Assembly: GCA_902765595.1 (NCBI GenBank)
Contig: CACXAQ010000005.1
Location: 1-58,128 of the forward strand
Reading direction: 5' to 3'
Source: Oscillospiraceae bacterium
Lineage (GTDB): Bacteria; Bacillota; Clostridia; Oscillospirales; Oscillospiraceae
DNA: 58,128 bases
Part shown: positions 7,492 through 16,250 of the stretch, piece by piece
How the letters are laid out: every line of letters begins with the position of its first letter
How positions within the stretch are numbered: the stretch's first letter is position 1
The notes under the pieces: generated by a model
What the model saw: only the letters and a program-made list of their open reading frames with translations
Databases searched by the model: none
Told to the model about the DNA's origin: nothing
Translations under genes and position numbers: made by a program

Positions 7492-8211
7492 TCATCCCCT
7501 ATACACGGTGTCAACATAGTAGGAAGTATGACTAGAATACTTACCGTTTTGATCAATAAAAACGCGAATCACTTGGTGGTATTCATTCGTCTCACGTTCT
7601 CCCGTTGCTCCATTAGTGTACGATTGACGAGATATTGTTAGGTCGAAATACAATACATTATAGTTGCCTCTATCCAGGGCGGGAACATTTGAAAAATATA
7701 AAGTTTTTTCTGTAACATAATGTGTTGCTTTTACGGAAAAATCTGCAAGGAACAAATAAACCGTTGCTGGCGAAAGCCACTCAGGAGACACGGCTTTTCC
7801 TATGTAATCCAATGCGGAAAAACTGCCGGCGGCTATGCCCGCTATATCACCAACAGAAGAACAATGTTTTAGTAGTGATAATAACGCACTACCAAAACCA
7901 GACGAATAATAGGTTCCCTGGCTCATTGAGCAATGTAAAGGAGCAGAAGCGCAGTCTATGTCGGGAAAAAATTCTCTGATGATTTGTAAAATTGCAAGAT
8001 CTTCTGATGAGTATAATGAACCACCATCATTGACTATGATGGGATTGAAATACGTTCCTCTCGAATCTAACCCATTGACTGGATTGTTCCCGCAATACGC
8101 AAACATGTTGTAGCCGATGATGCCTTGGCCGGTGGAGACGAATGCGTCCGCGTTGATGAATCGGCAAACCTCGGGGTCGTAGTAGCGGGACTTTAGGTAA
8201 TACAATCCCAA
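7492..8211 (-). CDS. Rhs C-terminal fragment 3: core end plus unknown toxin-like tip
   Basis: Rhs homology begins at about 8248 (SPRYRNYYDSE in frame, upstream of the TTG at 8211), continues through LYYLKSRYYDPEVCRFINAD and NMFAYCGNNPVNGLD, and then gives way to a ~185-residue tip. The tip is rich in Ser, Tyr and hydrophobics, with ISRQSYTNGATGE and a C-terminal HQVIRVFIDQNGKYSSHTSY segment. It has no catalytic motif I can name. A stop lies just upstream of the homology, so this is an orphan tip, not the end of a full Rhs gene. Its gene runs straight into the duplicated membrane protein gene. Confidence 0.73.
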   Translation of the reverse strand: MGLYYLKSRYYDPEVCRFINADAFVSTGQGIIGYNMFAYCGNNPVNGLDSRGTYFNPIIVNDGGSLYSSEDLAILQIIREFFPDIDCASAPLHCSMSQGTYYSSGFGSALLSLLKHCSSVGDIAGIAAGSFSALDYIGKAVSPEWLSPATVYLFLADFSVKATHYVTEKTLYFSNVPALDRGNYNVLYFDLTISRQSYTNGATGERETNEYHQVIRVFIDQNGKYSSHTSYYVDTVYRG

Positions 8212-8324
8212 CTCGCTGTCGTAGTAGTTACGATAGCGCGGGGAGCGCGGCTGGGTATGCTGCCTTTATATCATGTATAACGTTTGTGGAACCGAAAAGG
8301 TTTCACATTGGCGTATAAGAATAT

Positions 8325-8350
8325 ACGGTTTTTGCCGGGGCAAAGACCGT
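8325..8350 (-). terminator. Probable terminator of the Nudix transcript
   Basis: ACGGTCTTTGC and its near-perfect complement form a 10-bp stem with a six-base loop on the - strand, followed by a moderately T-rich tract. It lies about 55 bases after the Nudix stop. The rest of 8212-8403 shows no gene. Confidence 0.45.
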
Positions 8351-8403
8351 TATTCTTCTACGTATATGAGCTCGCTCAATTGAACCGGCGGATTTTCAAA
8401 TAT

Positions 8404-8862
8404 TTACCCCCGTGTCATCTGCAAATAATCCCGCAGGATCTCCTTGTGGCTGCGTACCAGGGTCACCGGCACGTCCTCGGGCCGGAACCAGCCCAGGGCC
8501 ACAGATTCGGCGTCGTTTACCCGGGGCTCGCCGGAGAAGGACTCCGCGGCGTAGGAGACGTTCACCACGTACCACTCGTCCCCGTTTGGCGCGCTGCAGA
8601 GATGGTCCGGTCCGGAGTAGACCCCGATGAGCCGGAGCTCGCCCAGCTCCAGGGCCGTTTCCTCCCGGACCTCCCGGCGGGCGGTGTCCTCGGCGGACTC
8701 GCCCAGCTCCATCAGCCCCCCCGGGAAGGCCCAGCGGCCCTCCGGGTGGACCCGCTTCTGCAGCAGCAGCTCCCCTTTGTCGTTTCGGATCACCACGGAG
8801 CTGCCGCAGAGGATCAGCCGCCGGTGGCCCACCAGCTTGCGCAGGTCTTCGATATAGCCCAT
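8404..8862 (-). CDS. Nudix hydrolase
   Basis: Hydrolyses a nucleoside diphosphate linked to another moiety; the substrate cannot be read. The start at 8862 (MGYIEDLRKLVG) gives 152 residues, the usual single-domain length, with GGAGGACG upstream. The Nudix box is intact: GGLMELGE followed after seven residues by REVREETALELG. GDEWYVVNVSY is typical of the strand facing the substrate. The DUF4250 gene ends 10 bases upstream on the same strand, so the two are probably co-transcribed. Confidence 0.9.
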   Translation of the reverse strand: MGYIEDLRKLVGHRRLILCGSSVVIRNDKGELLLQKRVHPEGRWAFPGGLMELGESAEDTARREVREETALELGELRLIGVYSGPDHLCSAPNGDEWYVVNVSYAAESFSGEPRVNDAESVALGWFRPEDVPVTLVRSHKEILRDYLQMTRG

Positions 8863-8872
8863 GCGTCCTCCT

Positions 8873-9046
8873 TCAGCGAAAGCGCTTCTGTCCGGGGTCG
8901 TAGACAAAGCCCAGGGCCCCCAGCTTTTCCTCCAGCTCGGCCCGGTCCAGATCCAGGTCCTCGCACAGAGCGTCCAGAGAATCATACTCGTCCCGCAGTT
9001 TGGTGTTCACAACACTCAGCAGGATCATCGGGTCCTTCGGCAGCAT
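8873..9046 (-). CDS. DUF4250 family small protein (57 aa)
   Basis: The whole short protein matches the DUF4250 pattern as I know it: MLPKDPMILLSVVNTKLRD, then a stretch with SLDALCEDLD and a helix ending GFVYDPGQKRFR. The spacing of helices suggests a small DNA-binding-like or adaptor domain of unknown role. GGAGGGGAG lies before the ATG. It sits directly before the Nudix gene, a common type of Clostridial arrangement for such small proteins. Confidence 0.8.
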   Translation of the reverse strand: MLPKDPMILLSVVNTKLRDEYDSLDALCEDLDLDRAELEEKLGALGFVYDPGQKRFR

Positions 9047-9073
9047 GGCTCTCCCCTCCGTTTCTTTCGGTGT

Positions 9074-11308
9074 TCAGTCCGCGATTTTTTTCAGATGGAT
9101 CTGCGCGCTGGGATAGTCCCCGAAGAGCCGCGGGAAGGTGAAGCCCGCGTACAGCAGCGCGCTGCCGGTATAGACCCGCTCTTCCCCGATCTCCGCCTCG
9201 GGTGCGTAGGCGTCGAAAAGCTCCAGACGCAGGGTGTAGCGGGCCTCCGGGTCCAGGCCCCGGAAGCGCAGATGCAGCGGCGCGGGATTGGCACTGGGGT
9301 GGGTCAGCACCAGACTCAGCAGGCTCTCGTCCCGCTCCCGGGACACCACCTGCCAGGCGGCATAATCCGCCGGGTCCTCTTCCTCGCCGATGCGATAATA
9401 GTCGCCCTCCCGCAGGAGATCCGCATAGCGCCGGAAGCGGGCGATCTGCGCCCGGATCCGCTCCTTTTCTTCCTCGCTCAGCTTCCCCGGGTCCAGCTCA
9501 TAGCCGAAGCCCCCGGCCATAGCCACCACCGCCCGGGTATCCAGGGGCGTACGCCGCCCGGTCTGGTGGTTGGGCGAGGCGGAGACGTGGGCGCCCATGG
9601 CGGAGAGGGGGTAGCCGTAGGAGCTGCCCCGCTGGATGGTGAGCCGCTCGATGGGGTCCGTGTCATCGCTGCACCAGATCTGGGGGAAATAGGCCAGCAT
9701 CCCCGCGTCAAAGCGGCCGCCGCCGCCGGCGCAGCCCTCGAAGAGCACCTGGGGAAACTCCGCCGTGAGCCGCTCCAGCACCCGGTAGATGCCCAGGGTG
9801 CAGCGGTGGGCCAGCTCGCCCTGCTGCCCCGCCGGGAGGGCAGGACTGTAAAGGTCCGTCAGGCTGCGGTTGATGTCCCACTTGATATAGTCGATCTCAT
9901 AGCGGCGCAGCAGCCCCGCCACGGTCTGGTAGATCCATTCGCTCACCTCGGGCCGGCTGAGGTCCAGGGCCAGCTGGCTGCGGCCGAGGCTGGGCAGTCG
10001 GCCGGGCACCGTCAGAGCCCAGTCCGGGTGGGCGCGGTACAGCTCCGAATCCTCGCTGACCATCTCCGGCTCCACCCAGAGGCCGAACTGCAGGCCCAGG
10101 TCCTTGACGCCGCGGATCAGCGGCTCCAGCCCGCCGGCGAGCTTCTGCTCGTTCACGAACCAGTCGCCCAGGCTGCTGCGGTCGTCATTGCGTTTGCCGA
10201 ACCAGCCGTCGTCCAGCACAAAAAGCTCCGCCCCCAGCTCCTTTGCCTCTTTGGCAATGGCCAGGATCTTCTCCCGATCGAAATTGAAATAGGTGGCCTC
10301 CCAGTTGTTCAGCAGCACCGGGCGGGGTGCCCGGCTGAAGCGGCTGCGGCATAGGGCCTCCCGCAGGAAGCGGTGGTAGTGCTGGGAGAGGGCGTTGAGC
10401 CCGTCATGGCGGAAGCAGAGCAGCGCCTGGGGCGTGTCAAAACGCTCGCCGGGTCCCAGGGTCCAGGTAAAGTCCTCATCCCGGATGCCGGTGACGACGC
10501 GCACCGCGTCCATCTGGTCCCGCTCGATCTGGGTAAGATGACTGCCGGAGTAGACCAGCATCAGCCCATAGCAGTCGCCGGAATCCTGGGTGGCATGGCG
10601 GTCACAGAGGATCACAAAGGGGTTGTGCTGGTGGCTGGATTCCACCCGCTGGGAGCCGATGCTCTGCACCCCGTGAAGGACCGGGACCCGCTCCGGCTGG
10701 CGCTCCATGGCGTGGCGGCCGTGGAAGTGGATCAGATCCCAGTCTCCGAAGGGCAGGTCCAGGCAGGCGGAGGCCGCCTTCCTCAGCCGCAGCGTACCGG
10801 CGCCGGTATTGGTGATCCGGGCGGCCCGGGTGATCAGGTCCCTGCTCTCGTACACGCCGTACAGCAGCTCCACCTCCAGGCCCAGGGCCGGATCCCGCAG
10901 GGTGACGGAGAGCGTCTCCGCCTCCCCGTCCGGATCTAGAGCCGCGGGCAGTCCCTCCAGGCCGTAGGCGCCGGGAAGGATCTCATGGCGCACATAGCGC
11001 AGATCCGCGCCCCAGGCGCCGTCCTCGCGCTCAGCCTTCAGAGAATGGAGACGGAAGTCCCCGGCGTTTGCGCCGCTGAACTCCTGGGGCATGGTGTCCA
11101 GGGACCAGCCGCGGCCGGCAGCCAGCTCATGGGGATTGGGCGAGAAGCCCACGTCCTTGGGCAGATGCAGGGCGCCGAAGTCTCCCTCGGCGCGGCGGCC
11201 ATAATAGGTGTGCAGCAGATAGCCCAGGGGGCCGATCTGCATCTGATAGCTGCTGCTGCGGGTGTTCAGGGTCAGCGTCCTGGCAGCGGCGTCGTAGACA
11301 ATACTCAT
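9074..11308 (-). CDS. Alpha-galactosidase, glycoside hydrolase family 36
   Basis: Cleaves terminal alpha-1,6-galactose from raffinose-type sugars or galactomannans. No signal peptide is seen, so it should work in the cytoplasm on imported sugars. The 744 residues match GH36 length: an N-terminal beta-sandwich, a TIM barrel and a C-terminal beta domain. Motifs: NNWEATYFNFD and VLDDGWFGKRNDD in the barrel, KWDINR with the nucleophile Asp, and CSDDTDPIERL with the acid/base Asp. No sugar transporter or regulator is adjacent, so induction cannot be inferred. Confidence 0.93.
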   Translation of the reverse strand: MSIVYDAAARTLTLNTRSSSYQMQIGPLGYLLHTYYGRRAEGDFGALHLPKDVGFSPNPHELAAGRGWSLDTMPQEFSGANAGDFRLHSLKAEREDGAWGADLRYVRHEILPGAYGLEGLPAALDPDGEAETLSVTLRDPALGLEVELLYGVYESRDLITRAARITNTGAGTLRLRKAASACLDLPFGDWDLIHFHGRHAMERQPERVPVLHGVQSIGSQRVESSHQHNPFVILCDRHATQDSGDCYGLMLVYSGSHLTQIERDQMDAVRVVTGIRDEDFTWTLGPGERFDTPQALLCFRHDGLNALSQHYHRFLREALCRSRFSRAPRPVLLNNWEATYFNFDREKILAIAKEAKELGAELFVLDDGWFGKRNDDRSSLGDWFVNEQKLAGGLEPLIRGVKDLGLQFGLWVEPEMVSEDSELYRAHPDWALTVPGRLPSLGRSQLALDLSRPEVSEWIYQTVAGLLRRYEIDYIKWDINRSLTDLYSPALPAGQQGELAHRCTLGIYRVLERLTAEFPQVLFEGCAGGGGRFDAGMLAYFPQIWCSDDTDPIERLTIQRGSSYGYPLSAMGAHVSASPNHQTGRRTPLDTRAVVAMAGGFGYELDPGKLSEEEKERIRAQIARFRRYADLLREGDYYRIGEEEDPADYAAWQVVSRERDESLLSLVLTHPSANPAPLHLRFRGLDPEARYTLRLELFDAYAPEAEIGEERVYTGSALLYAGFTFPRLFGDYPSAQIHLKKIAD

Positions 11309-11326
11309 AGTCGTTCCATCCTTAAA

Positions 11327-11350
11327 AAAGCGGCGTTTGCGCGCCGCTTT
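11327..11350 (-). terminator. Terminator after psd
   Basis: AAAGCGGCG and its complement form a 9-bp stem with a six-base loop; on the - strand it is followed by a run of six T. It separates the phospholipid operon from the alpha-galactosidase gene. Confidence 0.85.
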
Positions 11351-11355
11351 GGTTT

Positions 11356-12177
11356 TTATCGATTTTGGGCGGTGCCGATCCGCTCTCCCATGCGCACGGG
11401 CAGCTCCTCGCCCCGGGCGGAAAGCGCGATCAGGTCCGGGCGCAGCAGGGCAACACTCTTTTCCAGCAGCACGATGATGGTGGAGCCGCCGTAGGCGAAG
11501 TGGCCCTTTTCCTCGCCCCGCGTCACCGTGCGGGGCCAGGGATGGTCGTTGACGATCTTCCCCACCAGCATGGCGCCCACCTCCATCTGTACCGCCCGAC
11601 CGAAATGCTCCGTGTCCATCACGGTATACTCCCGGCAGTTTTCGGTAAAGACAGGGTTCCCCTCCAGGGCAATGGGGCGCACGGTATGCAGGATACCGGG
11701 CAGGAAGACGTTCTCGCCCTTTCGTCCGCTGTCAAAATAGCTGTAGCGGTGGTAGTGCTCCACGCAGAGCCGATAGACCAGGCAGGTCCCACCCTGAAAC
11801 TCCGCCGCCAAAGCCCTGTCGTCCAGCAGGCGCTCCAGGCTGTAGCGGCTCTGCTTCACCGGCAGCACCGTGTCTCCCCGGATCTCCACCGCGGTCAGCA
11901 GCCCGTCACAGGGGGCGATGAGCGCGTCCGGGTCCCGGTCGATGGTCCGGCGGCCCCGCTTCAGGGGGCGGCAGAAGAAATCATTGAAGCAGCGGACGGT
12001 GGAGAGATCATAATCCGCCGTGTCGATGCCGGTATGGCGGATGAAGGGCCGGATCAGGGGGCGGGAGAGCCCCGTGTCCAGAAAGCGGCCGCAGAGGCGG
12101 GAGACCGGGCGGCTTACCAGGGGCCTCAGCACCAGTCGTCCTGCCGCGGTGCCGTACAAAAACTCCAGGCTCCCCAT
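11356..12177 (-). CDS. psd: Phosphatidylserine decarboxylase
   Basis: Converts phosphatidylserine to phosphatidylethanolamine at the membrane. The 273-residue proenzyme carries the family blocks RCFNDFFCR, APCDG, the His of VEHYHRYSYFDSG, and NREYTVMDTEHFG-like segments. The self-cleavage site reads GGST (YGGSTIIVLL) at about residue 240, in place of the commoner LGST; cleavage before the Ser would create the pyruvoyl group. The ATG overlaps the pssA stop by one base, so translation is probably coupled. Product of the same pathway as pssA directly upstream. Confidence 0.93.
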   Translation of the reverse strand: MGSLEFLYGTAAGRLVLRPLVSRPVSRLCGRFLDTGLSRPLIRPFIRHTGIDTADYDLSTVRCFNDFFCRPLKRGRRTIDRDPDALIAPCDGLLTAVEIRGDTVLPVKQSRYSLERLLDDRALAAEFQGGTCLVYRLCVEHYHRYSYFDSGRKGENVFLPGILHTVRPIALEGNPVFTENCREYTVMDTEHFGRAVQMEVGAMLVGKIVNDHPWPRTVTRGEEKGHFAYGGSTIIVLLEKSVALLRPDLIALSARGEELPVRMGERIGTAQNR

Positions 12178-12896
12178 CAGCGGTGTGTCACCTTCATCAG
12201 GATCAGGAAGGCCAGGAACTCCGCAAAGCCGATGGCCACCATTACCAGAACGCCCTTTTTCCCGGGCTTGCGGATGCGGAAGCGGCCCAGGAACAGCACC
12301 GCCATGATCAGCATCACCACAAAATACGGGATGGACAGGTCGATCCAGGGGATGTAGTGCATCAGCAGCACCATGGGGAAGACCAGAGCCGCCGTGGTCA
12401 CGGGCAGGCCGGTGAAATAGGCCACGCCGTTTTCCCGGATCTCCTGCTCCCGCTCCTCCTCGGTGGCGTTGAAGTAGGCCAGCCGGATCATGGCCGCCAG
12501 CACATAGACCACGGCGATCGTGATAAAGATGACGCGGAACACGGAATCCACCTGGGGATTCGCGCCGCCGTTAAGCCCCTCGATCAGGCCCTTCAGGTCG
12601 GAGAGGCGATTGTTGTGCCGGAGCATGGACATGCCGATGGCAGCGGGCAGCAGGCCGAAGGAGATCAGATCGGCAAAGGAGTCGATCTGTACGCCGAACT
12701 TCTTTTCCAGATCCGTGCGGTCCTTCTTCATGCGGGCCACTCTGCCGTCAAAACCGTCGCACAGGCCGCACAACAGCAGCAAAAACATACCGATGTAGGG
12801 GTGCCCCACGCCGCTCATGGCGACGATCGTCCCGACGCAGCCGGACACCAGGGACAAATAGGTGAGGATCACCGTGTAGTCATATACTCCGATCAT
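12177..12896 (-). CDS. pssA: CDP-diacylglycerol--serine O-phosphatidyltransferase
   Basis: Makes phosphatidylserine from CDP-diacylglycerol and serine. The 239-residue polytopic protein has the CDP-alcohol phosphotransferase motif as CDGFDGRVAR with the downstream Asp pair in DSFADLISFG. About six hydrophobic helices are visible, and the helix pattern suits an integral membrane enzyme. It sits between a flippase-like gene (17-bp overlap) and psd (one-base overlap), a compact lipid operon for phosphatidylethanolamine supply. Confidence 0.93.
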   Translation of the reverse strand: MIGVYDYTVILTYLSLVSGCVGTIVAMSGVGHPYIGMFLLLLCGLCDGFDGRVARMKKDRTDLEKKFGVQIDSFADLISFGLLPAAIGMSMLRHNNRLSDLKGLIEGLNGGANPQVDSVFRVIFITIAVVYVLAAMIRLAYFNATEEEREQEIRENGVAYFTGLPVTTAALVFPMVLLMHYIPWIDLSIPYFVVMLIMAVLFLGRFRIRKPGKKGVLVMVAIGFAEFLAFLILMKVTHR

Positions 12897-13941
12897 GCCT
12901 TTCCCTTTCCTTTCTCTGTCTCTTCCGCAGCATCAGGTAACCCAAAAGGGTTATGATGCCGCTGACGGCAACGCAGATATAAAACGAAAGCCCTCTGCTG
13001 AGCATTTCCAGGCGGAAGGCGTCCTCCAGGCCGATAAAGCCGGAAAACGCATCCAGCATCAGGAAGTCCGCGATCCCCATGGCGCCGGGGATGGGCACGG
13101 CGCTGTAGCCCAGCGCCACCAGACACTGGGAGGCGAACATCGTCCCCGCCCTGGCAGGCGCGCCGCCCAGGGCAAGATACACGCACATAGGCACGGCCAG
13201 CTGCGCGGCCCGCTGGGCCAGGTTCCACAGGAAAGACATGAAGAAAATACTGGGCTTCTGCTTCATGGTGCTGGCGCAGATTTCAAATTCTTCCTGGACG
13301 CTGCGCAGCCTTTCCAATCTGGACTCCAGCCGGTGAAGCAGATGCAGACGGTGCAGCAGGCGCAGGAAGCGCTCCAGGGCACCAAACACGATCGTGCCCT
13401 TGCTCAGGAGGGCGAAAAACAGGATGGTGAGCGCCACCTGGACCAGGAAGCCCGCCCCGATGAGGATACGGGAGATCAGTTTCATTTTCCACATCAGCGG
13501 AAAATGAAACAGGATCGCAAACAGGCCCAGGGTCACCAGAGACAGGGTATAGAGGATCAGATTCGCCAGCAGGGCCACCGCGGCGGTGCCGGCGGGGATC
13601 CCGTCCTTGACCATAAAATAGGCGCTGGCGGGCTGGCCGCCGGTGGCCGAGGGCGTGATGGCGGAGAAATAAATGTCAGAGGTGCTGTAAAGGAGGTTCC
13701 GGGAAAGCGGTCTGTGATAGCCGACCCGCTTGAGGATGCTGGAGAGGGCCACGCCTTCCAGCACAACGAACAGCACCGTACACAGCACCGCCATCGCAAG
13801 CCAGAGCTTGTTGGCATGTCCCAGGCTGTCCAGAATATTCTCCAGCGACCATTTTCTGCTCTGCGACAGCACCGCCCAAATGGACAGCCCCGCCAGCAGG
13901 AGGGAAAACAGAGACCAGAACAGTTTTTTCTTCGTACTCAT
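12880..13941 (-). CDS. Flippase-like polytopic membrane protein (lysylphosphatidylglycerol synthase TM region/UPF0104 family)
   Basis: The 353-residue protein has about eight hydrophobic helices and the family signatures SDIYFSAITPSATGGQP and GYSAVPIPGAMGIADFLML. Members of this family (MprF N-terminal half, YbhN, AglD-type) are thought to move or present lipids across the bilayer. There is no aminoacyl transferase domain, so it is not a full MprF. First gene of an operon with pssA and psd; overlap with pssA is 17 bp. A role in distributing the phospholipid made downstream is inference. Confidence 0.83.
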   Translation of the reverse strand: MSTKKKLFWSLFSLLLAGLSIWAVLSQSRKWSLENILDSLGHANKLWLAMAVLCTVLFVVLEGVALSSILKRVGYHRPLSRNLLYSTSDIYFSAITPSATGGQPASAYFMVKDGIPAGTAAVALLANLILYTLSLVTLGLFAILFHFPLMWKMKLISRILIGAGFLVQVALTILFFALLSKGTIVFGALERFLRLLHRLHLLHRLESRLERLRSVQEEFEICASTMKQKPSIFFMSFLWNLAQRAAQLAVPMCVYLALGGAPARAGTMFASQCLVALGYSAVPIPGAMGIADFLMLDAFSGFIGLEDAFRLEMLSRGLSFYICVAVSGIITLLGYLMLRKRQRKERERHDRSI

Positions 13942-13987
13942 AACGTATATTCCTGTTCGCGCGTGTTTTCAAAGGATATATTACTGT

Positions 13988-13993
13988 ATTATA
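13988..13993 (-). promoter_or_regulatory. Extended -10 promoter for the phospholipid operon
   Basis: On the - strand TGCTATAAT gives an extended -10 about 45 bases before the flippase ATG; the matching -35 is weak. The rest of the 13942-14250 gap holds no gene that I can support. Confidence 0.6.
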
Positions 13994-14162
13994 GCAGAAA
14001 GCATGTCAGAAAGCGATACTTTTTTGGAAAATTGGCAAGAATTTCCGCCTGTTTCGCCGCAGGGGGTCGGATCACCGCCTTCCACCCAAAACCGGAAGCG
14101 CAGCAGACGGCGGTCTGTTCCCTTTTCTTTCACTTTACCACGGCTCGCGGCGCTTTTCAATC

Positions 14163-14191
14163 TTGCAAGCGCAAGAGGAAGGGCGTATACT
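14163..14191 (+). promoter_or_regulatory. Sigma-A promoter for the transporter gene
   Basis: TTGCAA at 14163-14168 and TATACT at 14186-14191 are separated by 17 bases and lie about 60 bases before the ATG. Confidence 0.8.
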
Positions 14192-14250
14192 GTGCGGGAG
14201 CGTCCGCCGGGGTCCCGGCGGGCGGGATAAGAGAGAAACAGGAGTCGGCC

Positions 14251-15357
14251 ATGGCACATCTTCGATCCTTTATCCGGCGGGAGCCGGTGCTGCTGATCGC
14301 GGCGCTGGCGGCGCTGGTCAGTTGTTTCTTTGTTCCTCCGGACAGCGCCTACTGGGGCTATCTGGACCTGCGCACCCTGGCGCTGCTCTACTGCCTGATG
14401 ACGGTAGTGGCGGGCCTGCGGCAGGCGGGGCTCTTCGCCCACCTGGCCCACCTGGTCTGTGAGCGGGCGGGCAATCTCCGGGCCATGGGGATACTGCTGG
14501 TGCTGCTGTGCTTTTTCACCTCCATGCTCATCACAAACGACGTGGCGATGCTGACCTTCGTGCCCTTCGCGGTGGTGGTGCTGGGGATGGCCGGGCGGCC
14601 AAAGGAGCTGACGCGCATCGTGGTGCTGCAGACGGTGGCGGCAAATCTTGGCAGCATGCTCACCCCCGTGGGCAATCCCCAAAACCTGTATCTCTATTCC
14701 TTTTACGATTTGAGCATGGGGGACTTTCTCCGGGTGACCTTCCCCTTCTGGGCCCTGTCCCTGGTGCTGATCCTGGCGGCCTGCATGCCCCTCTCCCCCG
14801 CGCCGCTGCAGGTCTTCCTGGGGGAGGAGCCGGGACTGCACAAGCGCTCCCTCCGGCTGTATCTGGTCCTGTTTGCCCTGTGCCTGACCACGGTGCTGCG
14901 CCTGCTGCCCTGGTGGGCGATGCTGGCGGCGGTGGTGCTGACCCTGCTGGTCCTGGACCGGAAAATGCTGCTGAAGGCGGACTTCCTGCTGCTGCTGACC
15001 TTCGTGGCCTTCTTCATCTTCGCCGGGAACCTTGCCCGGGTGGAGGCGGTGGACCGTCTGCTGCGGCGGCTGCTGGAGGGCCGGGAATACTGGACGGCGC
15101 TGGCCGCCAGCCAGGTAATCAGCAACGTGCCGGCTGCCCTGCTGCTCTCGGGCTTTACGGACAATGCCCGGGCCCTGCTGCTGGGCGTGGATATCGGCGG
15201 CCTGGGCACGCCCATCGCGAGCCTTGCCAGCCTCATCTCCCTGAAGCTCTATTCCCACTCCGAGCACGCGAGCCTCGGCCGCTTCCTGCTGGAATTCACG
15301 GCAGTGAACCTGGCGCTGCTGGCGATCCTCTCGGTGCTGGTGTTCCTTCTCCCTTAA
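14251..15357 (+). CDS. Ion transporter superfamily protein (SLC13/ArsB-like anion permease)
   Basis: The 368-residue protein is almost wholly hydrophobic with about ten helices. Signatures: FFTSMLITNDVAMLTFVP, AANLGSMLTPVGNPQNLYLY and ASQVISNVPAALLLSGF, the paired re-entrant loop motifs of the citrate/ArsB/NhaD transporter superfamily. It probably moves an organic anion, sulfate or arsenite-like ion with Na+ or H+. The start at 14251 has AGGAG 6 bases upstream. It is transcribed alone, with its own promoter and terminator, so the substrate cannot be inferred from context. Confidence 0.85.
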   Translation: MAHLRSFIRREPVLLIAALAALVSCFFVPPDSAYWGYLDLRTLALLYCLMTVVAGLRQAGLFAHLAHLVCERAGNLRAMGILLVLLCFFTSMLITNDVAMLTFVPFAVVVLGMAGRPKELTRIVVLQTVAANLGSMLTPVGNPQNLYLYSFYDLSMGDFLRVTFPFWALSLVLILAACMPLSPAPLQVFLGEEPGLHKRSLRLYLVLFALCLTTVLRLLPWWAMLAAVVLTLLVLDRKMLLKADFLLLLTFVAFFIFAGNLARVEAVDRLLRRLLEGREYWTALAASQVISNVPAALLLSGFTDNARALLLGVDIGGLGTPIASLASLISLKLYSHSEHASLGRFLLEFTAVNLALLAILSVLVFLLP

Positions 15358-15360
15358 AAG

Positions 15361-15400
15361 CAGCAAAAACCCGCTCCCATATGGGAGCGGGTTTTTGCTG
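15361..15400. terminator. Perfect 40-bp palindromic bidirectional terminator
   Basis: CAGCAAAAACCCGCTCCCAT is followed directly by its exact complement. It sits between convergent genes and supplies a T run on both strands. Confidence 0.92.
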
Positions 15401-15409
15401 TTTAAGGAC

Positions 15410-16219
15410 TTACGCGACCAGCCACTTATACTTCTCCACGCTGTAGAGCGGGACGAAGGGCAGCAGGATGGGCACGGTCTTGACGAACTTCTGATACTCG
15501 GGATCGCTGCCGTAGCGCTTGTTCTGGCGGACCTCCAGACGGCGGGCGCCGGAGAACATGACGAAAATGATGCCGCAGTAGCCGATGGCGCAGACCAGCC
15601 ACTGCCAGCCCTTCACCGCGCCGATGCCGGAAATGAGCACGCCGGTCCAGAAGATCATCTCGCCCAGATAGTTGGGGCAGCGGACGATGCGGAAGAGGCC
15701 GGTGTCGACCCAGCGCTTGGGATTGACCTTCTTGGCCTTGTTCTTCTGGATGTCGGCGGCAGACTCCAGGGTGATGCCGCAGACCATGATGACCGCGCCG
15801 ATGAAGACCCAGGCGTTGTCCGCAGCGGGGGCGCTGGCGTTGAACATGCGGAAGAACACAGGAGAGACCTGGGTGGCGTAGAGCAAGGCGCAGGAGATCC
15901 AGATCGCAAGCTTTCCGCCCAGGGAGACGGTGTTGCCGTCCTTGATCTCGCCCACCATGTTCTTTTTGTAGGAGCTGCTCTTCAGTTCCCGGTAGGCCAG
16001 ATACCCGCCCAGGCGGCAGCCATACAGGAAGAAGATCACGCAGCAGAGGATGGTGCCGGGGGTGAGGGTGCCGTGGAAGAGGATCAGCATCAGGATGCCG
16101 GCGGCGGCGATGGAAAAGCCGTAGCCCAGGGAGATGAACCAGACGTAGTTCTTGAAGCCGATGGAGCTGACCACCATGGCCAGCGCGAAGAGGAGCCAGA
16201 AATACCAGGCAGGATACAT
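15410..16219 (-). CDS. Steroid 5-alpha-reductase-like membrane protein (DUF1295)
   Basis: The 269-residue protein has about seven hydrophobic helices and the DUF1295 C-terminal block VDTGLFRIVRCPNYLGE, with FWTGVLISG after it and an RRLEVRQNKRYGSDPEY segment. The family includes steroid 5-alpha-reductases, sterol C14 reductases and isoprenylcysteine methyltransferase relatives; the PNYxGE motif is the usual NADPH-side signature. In this cluster it would reduce a C=C bond in a hydrophobic substrate at the membrane. It is the last gene of a four-gene - strand run and ends at a strong terminator. Family assignment is firm, substrate is inference. Confidence 0.85.
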   Translation of the reverse strand: MYPAWYFWLLFALAMVVSSIGFKNYVWFISLGYGFSIAAAGILMLILFHGTLTPGTILCCVIFFLYGCRLGGYLAYRELKSSSYKKNMVGEIKDGNTVSLGGKLAIWISCALLYATQVSPVFFRMFNASAPAADNAWVFIGAVIMVCGITLESAADIQKNKAKKVNPKRWVDTGLFRIVRCPNYLGEMIFWTGVLISGIGAVKGWQWLVCAIGYCGIIFVMFSGARRLEVRQNKRYGSDPEYQKFVKTVPILLPFVPLYSVEKYKWLVA

Positions 16220-16250
16220 GTTCTTTTACCTTCTTTCAAAAAATTAAAAA

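Noticed and set aside
7492-8260. Possible full-length Rhs/WapA gene
   Set aside because: Homology starts at about 8248 with a stop just upstream, and a complete Nudix gene follows on the same strand, so no shell domain is present.
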